Positions 61,322 to 64,000 of a stretch of 64,000 bases of DNA are shown one piece after another (the stretch's first letter is position 1; the number at the start of each line of letters is the position of its first letter). Where the stretch lies: assembly GCA_003142535.1 (NCBI GenBank), contig PLMQ01000068.1:1-64000 (forward strand), in the 5' to 3' direction. Position numbers and translations under genes: made by a program. This stretch comes from Syntrophaceae bacterium. Lineage in GTDB: Bacteria; Desulfobacterota; Syntrophia; Syntrophales; Smithellaceae. The notes beneath the pieces were generated by a model. The model saw only the letters and a list, made by a program, of their open reading frames with translations. It was not told where the DNA came from and did no database searches.

Positions 61322-61408
61322 ATCAATAGGGAGCCGCTCATCCTGTATCCTTGATGAGGATAGGAATATATAATGCACACGCGGTGAAAGCTGCATCTCC
61401 CGATTGAT
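61321..61408 (+). promoter_or_regulatory. Structured leader before the SemiSWEET gene
   Basis: The closing stem ATCAAT-A-GGGAG pairs with CTCCC-G-ATTGAT (61322-61333 and 61397-61408, one mismatch). Inside are CTCATC/GATGAG (61337-61342, 61353-61358) and TGCA/TGCA with CAC/GTG nested. The GCAT just before the closing strand recalls the leaders at 22059 and 56840. This is a second three-way-junction-like arrangement. Confidence 0.45.
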
Positions 61409-61423
61409 ATTTAAGGAGGTTTC

Positions 61424-61717
61424 ATGTCTATAAAAATTGTATTTGAATTTCTCGGAATAACCGGGTCCCTGATCATATGCGGCAGTGTGATTCCTCAGGT
61501 GATCAGGACATATAATACTAAAAGCGCCCATGATTTGAGCATCATATATCTCATGACTTTGATGACCGGCCTGATTTTGCTGACGGCTTACTCCGTCTAT
61601 GTACGGGATCTGGTGTTCATATTTGGTAATGTCCTGTCACTTCTATCCATAGGCATCCTGATAGGACTCTGGAAAAGGTATTATTACAATGACCTGCACA
61701 TAAAAATTAAGCGATAA
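61424..61717 (+). CDS. SemiSWEET/PQ-loop family transporter
   Basis: A 97-residue membrane protein with three transmembrane helices and the PQ pair (SLIICGSVIPQVIRTYNTKS). It forms a dimer in known members and passively carries sugars. It is out of place among DNA-metabolism genes. AAGGAGG precedes the ATG. Its codon use does not obviously differ from its neighbours. The carried solute cannot be told. Confidence 0.88.
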   Translation: MSIKIVFEFLGITGSLIICGSVIPQVIRTYNTKSAHDLSIIYLMTLMTGLILLTAYSVYVRDLVFIFGNVLSLLSIGILIGLWKRYYYNDLHIKIKR

Positions 61718-61747
61718 AGTACTATTATAAAGAAAGGAGAAAAAACC

Positions 61748-62686
61748 ATGTCACAGATGACAACACTAGCCAGCGTCATGGAAAGAGTCGAAGGCATGTC
61801 TAAAAATCATGCTGATAAATATATCAGGATAAAGAATATTTCCTTTGCAAGCTTAAGCACTGTTAAAATCGGCGGTGACGAGCATGTATTAAGACCGGTT
61901 GCCCAGCAGTCTCTTGCCAATAGATTGGGAATACCCATTCAATATTTGAGAAAATGCCCTGACGATATTCAGGCACTCAATATGAATCACTGGATCAAAA
62001 GCGAAAAGAACGAAGAATTATTCTTTCGATTTGACGGAGATGAAGTAAGAGCTTTGTTTACGCCAAGATATATTCCTACAGATAACTTCGAAATTCTGCA
62101 GAAGCTTGATGCTCTTAATTATTCAGCTGATACCAGAGTAAAGTGCAGTCTGGATAATGAATTTATGTCACTGAGTATTCCTGACGGCAGACAAACATTC
62201 AATGTTAATGGAGAAAGGATGACTCCAGGAATATCTGTGAGCAATTCGGAAGTAGGACTAGCTTCCTTGTCCATAGCTGCCTTCACATTGAGGCTGATTT
62301 GTACTAATGGAATGATTTCCAAAACTGAAGTTTCAGCATCATATCGGCATGTATCAGCTAAAATACTTGATGAGCTGCCTGCTGCATTGAATAACATTTC
62401 TCGGGAATTGGGACAGCAGAAAGAACAGATAAAATTATCACTGGAAAGCAAAGTGAGTAATCCGGAGAGCACAATTAATAACTTCAATAACCAGTTCCTG
62501 TTAAACAAGATGGAAAAAGAAGCTGTGGAATGGGCATTACCGCTGGAATACGGATTTACAATGTTTAATGTTATTAATACCTATACCAAAGCGGCACAGT
62601 ATAAGGAATTACCGGCAGAGAGTTCATTTAGATTGGAAAAAGTAGGCGGAACGATATTGGGCATGGTAAAACAGATAATAAATTGA
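61748..62686 (+). CDS. DUF932-like protein
   Basis: A 312-residue protein resembling DUF932, widespread in plasmids and phages. It shows SQQ-like LANRLGIPIQYLRKCP, EVRALFTPRYIPTDN and LRLICTNGMISKTEVSASYR. The function is not known; the family is often found near DNA-handling genes. It has a good ribosome-binding site (AAAGGAGA). Its neighbour upstream is a transporter, so no pathway is implied. Confidence 0.65.
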   Translation: MSQMTTLASVMERVEGMSKNHADKYIRIKNISFASLSTVKIGGDEHVLRPVAQQSLANRLGIPIQYLRKCPDDIQALNMNHWIKSEKNEELFFRFDGDEVRALFTPRYIPTDNFEILQKLDALNYSADTRVKCSLDNEFMSLSIPDGRQTFNVNGERMTPGISVSNSEVGLASLSIAAFTLRLICTNGMISKTEVSASYRHVSAKILDELPAALNNISRELGQQKEQIKLSLESKVSNPESTINNFNNQFLLNKMEKEAVEWALPLEYGFTMFNVINTYTKAAQYKELPAESSFRLEKVGGTILGMVKQIIN

Positions 62687-62695
62687 TAAGATATA

Positions 62696-62740
62696 AGATA
62701 GTCAGCATGGGGATCGGGAGATCCCTTTGCAGGCTATCAG
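62696..62740 (+). other. Hairpins in the leader of the 110-residue gene
   Basis: GGGATC-GGGA-GATCCC lies at about 62709-62724, enclosed by a weaker GATAG/CTATC pair. This resembles the other structured leaders in the module. No T run of terminator strength follows. Confidence 0.4.
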
Positions 62741-62764
62741 CCACAAATAATAGGGGGTAAGTCA

Positions 62765-63097
62765 ATGACTGATTATATAAAGAAAGCCTCTAAAGGCGAT
62801 TATGAAGACTATATTGAGTTCTTAATTAATTTGGTTGAGGATGAGATAGATAATAAAAAAATCCCATTGCGTGAAGCTGCCGAAGCAATCGTTTCCGAAG
62901 CTTTTTATCAACTGAGAGAACAAAAACAAATCCTGGATAAGTTGTTTTTTAAAGCAAATGAAGTCCTTGATCCTCCCTGTCAAGACGATACAGAGTTGGA
63001 AAACCATACATTTGATGCGGTTGTTGAGGGAATCAGCCGCAATGAAATATATATGTCACAAAAGACAGGGACATTACCGAGACCAGACAGAATTTGA
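62765..63097 (+). CDS. Unknown element protein, 110 residues
   Basis: No family recognised. An acidic N-terminal helix (DYEDYIEFLINLVEDEIDNK) precedes helices in the region KIPLREAAEAIVSEAFYQL. The C-terminus is basic. It has a good ribosome-binding site (GGGGGTAA is the nearest purine stretch). It precedes the Vsr/methyltransferase genes and may belong to their unit. Confidence 0.5.
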   Translation: MTDYIKKASKGDYEDYIEFLINLVEDEIDNKKIPLREAAEAIVSEAFYQLREQKQILDKLFFKANEVLDPPCQDDTELENHTFDAVVEGISRNEIYMSQKTGTLPRPDRI

Positions 63098-63110
63098 AAA
63101 GGAGGATTCA

Positions 63111-63179
63111 ATGAATATTCAAAAAATATACCAAGCGTTGGAAGAAGATACTGATAACTCAGCGCTTGGTATAATATAA
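63111..63179 (+). CDS. Leader-like 22-residue frame before vsr
   Basis: ATG at 63111 after AAAGGAGG, ending TAA at 63177-63179 that overlaps an ATG. An inverted repeat, ATACCAAGCG (63128-63137) and CGCTTGGTAT (63163-63172), lies inside the frame. Either the peptide or the hairpin may regulate the vsr-methyltransferase unit; the hairpin's stems are partly in codons. Confidence 0.4.
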   Translation: MNIQKIYQALEEDTDNSALGII

Positions 63180-63199
63180 TGATACTCCGGTCACCTCTT

Positions 63200-63616
63200 A
63201 TGACAGATGTTCATGATAAAGAAACCAGAAGTTATAACATGTCTAGAATAAGGAGTAAGAATACAAAACCAGAACTCCTTGTCAGGAGATTTTTATTTGG
63301 AAAGGGTTTTAGATATAAGTTGCATGATAAAAATTTACCAGGTAAACCAGATATAGTATTCCCGAAATTAAAAACTGTTTTATTTGTCCATGGTTGTTTT
63401 TGGCACGGGCATCATGGATGTAAGAATTTTGTACTGCCTCAGACACGAAAAAAATGGTGGACTGACAAGATTAACAGGAACAAACAACTTGATGTTGAAC
63501 ACTCTATTAAATTAAAACAAATCGGATGGAAAATTATCACTGTCTTTGAATGTATGTTGAAACCTAAAAAGCGTGATAAAACTCTCCATCAATTGGTAGT
63601 GAGACTTCTGAAATGA
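63200..63616 (+). CDS. vsr: Very short patch repair endonuclease (Vsr)
   Basis: A 138-residue nuclease that nicks T:G mismatches arising from 5-methylcytosine deamination. The family N-terminus is clear: VHDKETRSYNMSRIRSKNTK followed by PELLVRRFLFGKGFRYKLH. PGKPDIVFPKLKTVLFVHGC holds the catalytic Asp, and WHGHHGC the zinc ligands. The start at 63200 (MTDVHD) fits the family; a start at 63179, coupled to the upstream peptide, would add seven residues. It overlaps the methyltransferase start by ATGA. Confidence 0.92.
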   Translation: MTDVHDKETRSYNMSRIRSKNTKPELLVRRFLFGKGFRYKLHDKNLPGKPDIVFPKLKTVLFVHGCFWHGHHGCKNFVLPQTRKKWWTDKINRNKQLDVEHSIKLKQIGWKIITVFECMLKPKKRDKTLHQLVVRLLK

Positions 63617-64000
63617 GATATATCGATTTATTCGCAGGTGCAGGGGGCTTTTCGGAAGGATTCAAGAGGGCTGGTTTTGATCCGATTGCACATGTCGAAG
63701 TTGACACTGCAGCATGTTTTACTCTGAAGACAAGACTTGCCTACTACTACCTTACTGAGAACAACCAAACAGATAGATATGTTCAGTATTTAAAAGGTGA
63801 AATTAACAGGAAACAGCTCTATTCTTCTATACCTTCACACATTCTTAATTCCGTAATAAATTTATCCATAGGTGACGAAAATAATAGCAAGATTTTTGAT
63901 GCTATTAATACATTAAAGGGGGACAATAGTATTGATATTATTGTAGGTGGACCTCCATGCCAAGCATATTCCCTTATCGGAAGAGCACAAAATAAAAATG
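63613..64000 (+). CDS. C5-cytosine DNA methyltransferase, partial
   Basis: Runs off the window end. The N-terminal 129 residues show motif I (MRYIDLFAGAGGFSEGFKRA) and motif IV with the catalytic Cys (VGGPPCQAYSLIGRAQN). Between them lie about 85 residues instead of the usual 55-60. The pairing with Vsr indicates that 5-methylcytosine is made at a specific site and repaired after deamination. Its target, and any matching endonuclease, lie outside the window. Confidence 0.9.
   Translation, partial: MRYIDLFAGAGGFSEGFKRAGFDPIAHVEVDTAACFTLKTRLAYYYLTENNQTDRYVQYLKGEINRKQLYSSIPSHILNSVINLSIGDENNSKIFDAINTLKGDNSIDIIVGGPPCQAYSLIGRAQNKN

Noticed and set aside
1-64000. CRISPR array or cas genes
   Set aside because: No regularly spaced repeats were seen. 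The Cas4-like nuclease and the DUF2779 protein are not beside an array or other cas genes.

Overview
The window looks like a bacterial chromosome from a Gram-negative lineage. Lipoproteins with lipoboxes, a CsgG-type outer-membrane pore protein, YidC, PilT and MltG all point that way. My best guess is Desulfobacterota (Syntrophales-like). That rests on gene content and general resemblance only; there is no rRNA in the window.

Bases 1-19.9 kb are backbone. A carbohydrate-binding CBM9-like protein is followed by a complete, tightly overlapping aromatic amino acid operon: aroF-aroB-pheA-aroDE(fusion)-aroA-aroK-aroC-tyrA. It makes chorismate from PEP and erythrose-4-phosphate and carries it on to phenylpyruvate and the tyrosine precursor. 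The operon is preceded by a consensus-like promoter and a 32-residue leader peptide with eight Phe/Tyr/Trp codons in eleven. Two terminator-like hairpins follow the leader. This is a textbook layout for ribosome-mediated attenuation by aromatic amino acids. Next come a sirtuin, a TANGO2/NRDE protein, an HDAC-type deacetylase and a FlgT-like exported protein. The classical mnmE-jag-yidC-yidD-rnpA-rpmH block follows on the minus strand. Two families of small dispersed repeats occur only in this part. One copy is inserted in frame inside the NRDE gene.

At 19.94 kb the 3' half of a tRNA-Lys(TTT) gene is cut off at the anticodon stem. I read this as the attL of an integrated element whose other end lies outside the window. 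From there to about 36.5 kb the content is plasmid- or phage-like: iteron-like repeats, a RepA-type ATPase, a TGT/DpdA-like protein, an FGE-fold protein, a P4-type primase-helicase, an AT-rich candidate origin, small RHH proteins and a DUF5131 radical SAM protein. A CsgG/DUF4810/DUF799 lipoprotein operon is embedded in it.

The stretch from 36.5 to 54.6 kb is mixed. It holds a pilT ATPase with a membrane TPR partner, two WYL regulators, a DUF2779 nuclease, a tandem-AAA ATPase and an AIPR abortive-infection protein. It also has a response-regulator remnant, a rhomboid protease, an MltG homologue that seems to lack its catalytic Glu, and TPR proteins. Part of it looks like a defence island.

From 54.9 kb to the end is a recombination and DNA-metabolism module: HU, SSB, SWIM-finger protein, RecB-like nuclease, UvrD-like helicase, a BglII/BstYI-like protein, SemiSWEET, DUF932, Vsr and the start of a C5 cytosine methyltransferase that runs off the window. 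Several genes here have hairpin-rich leaders.
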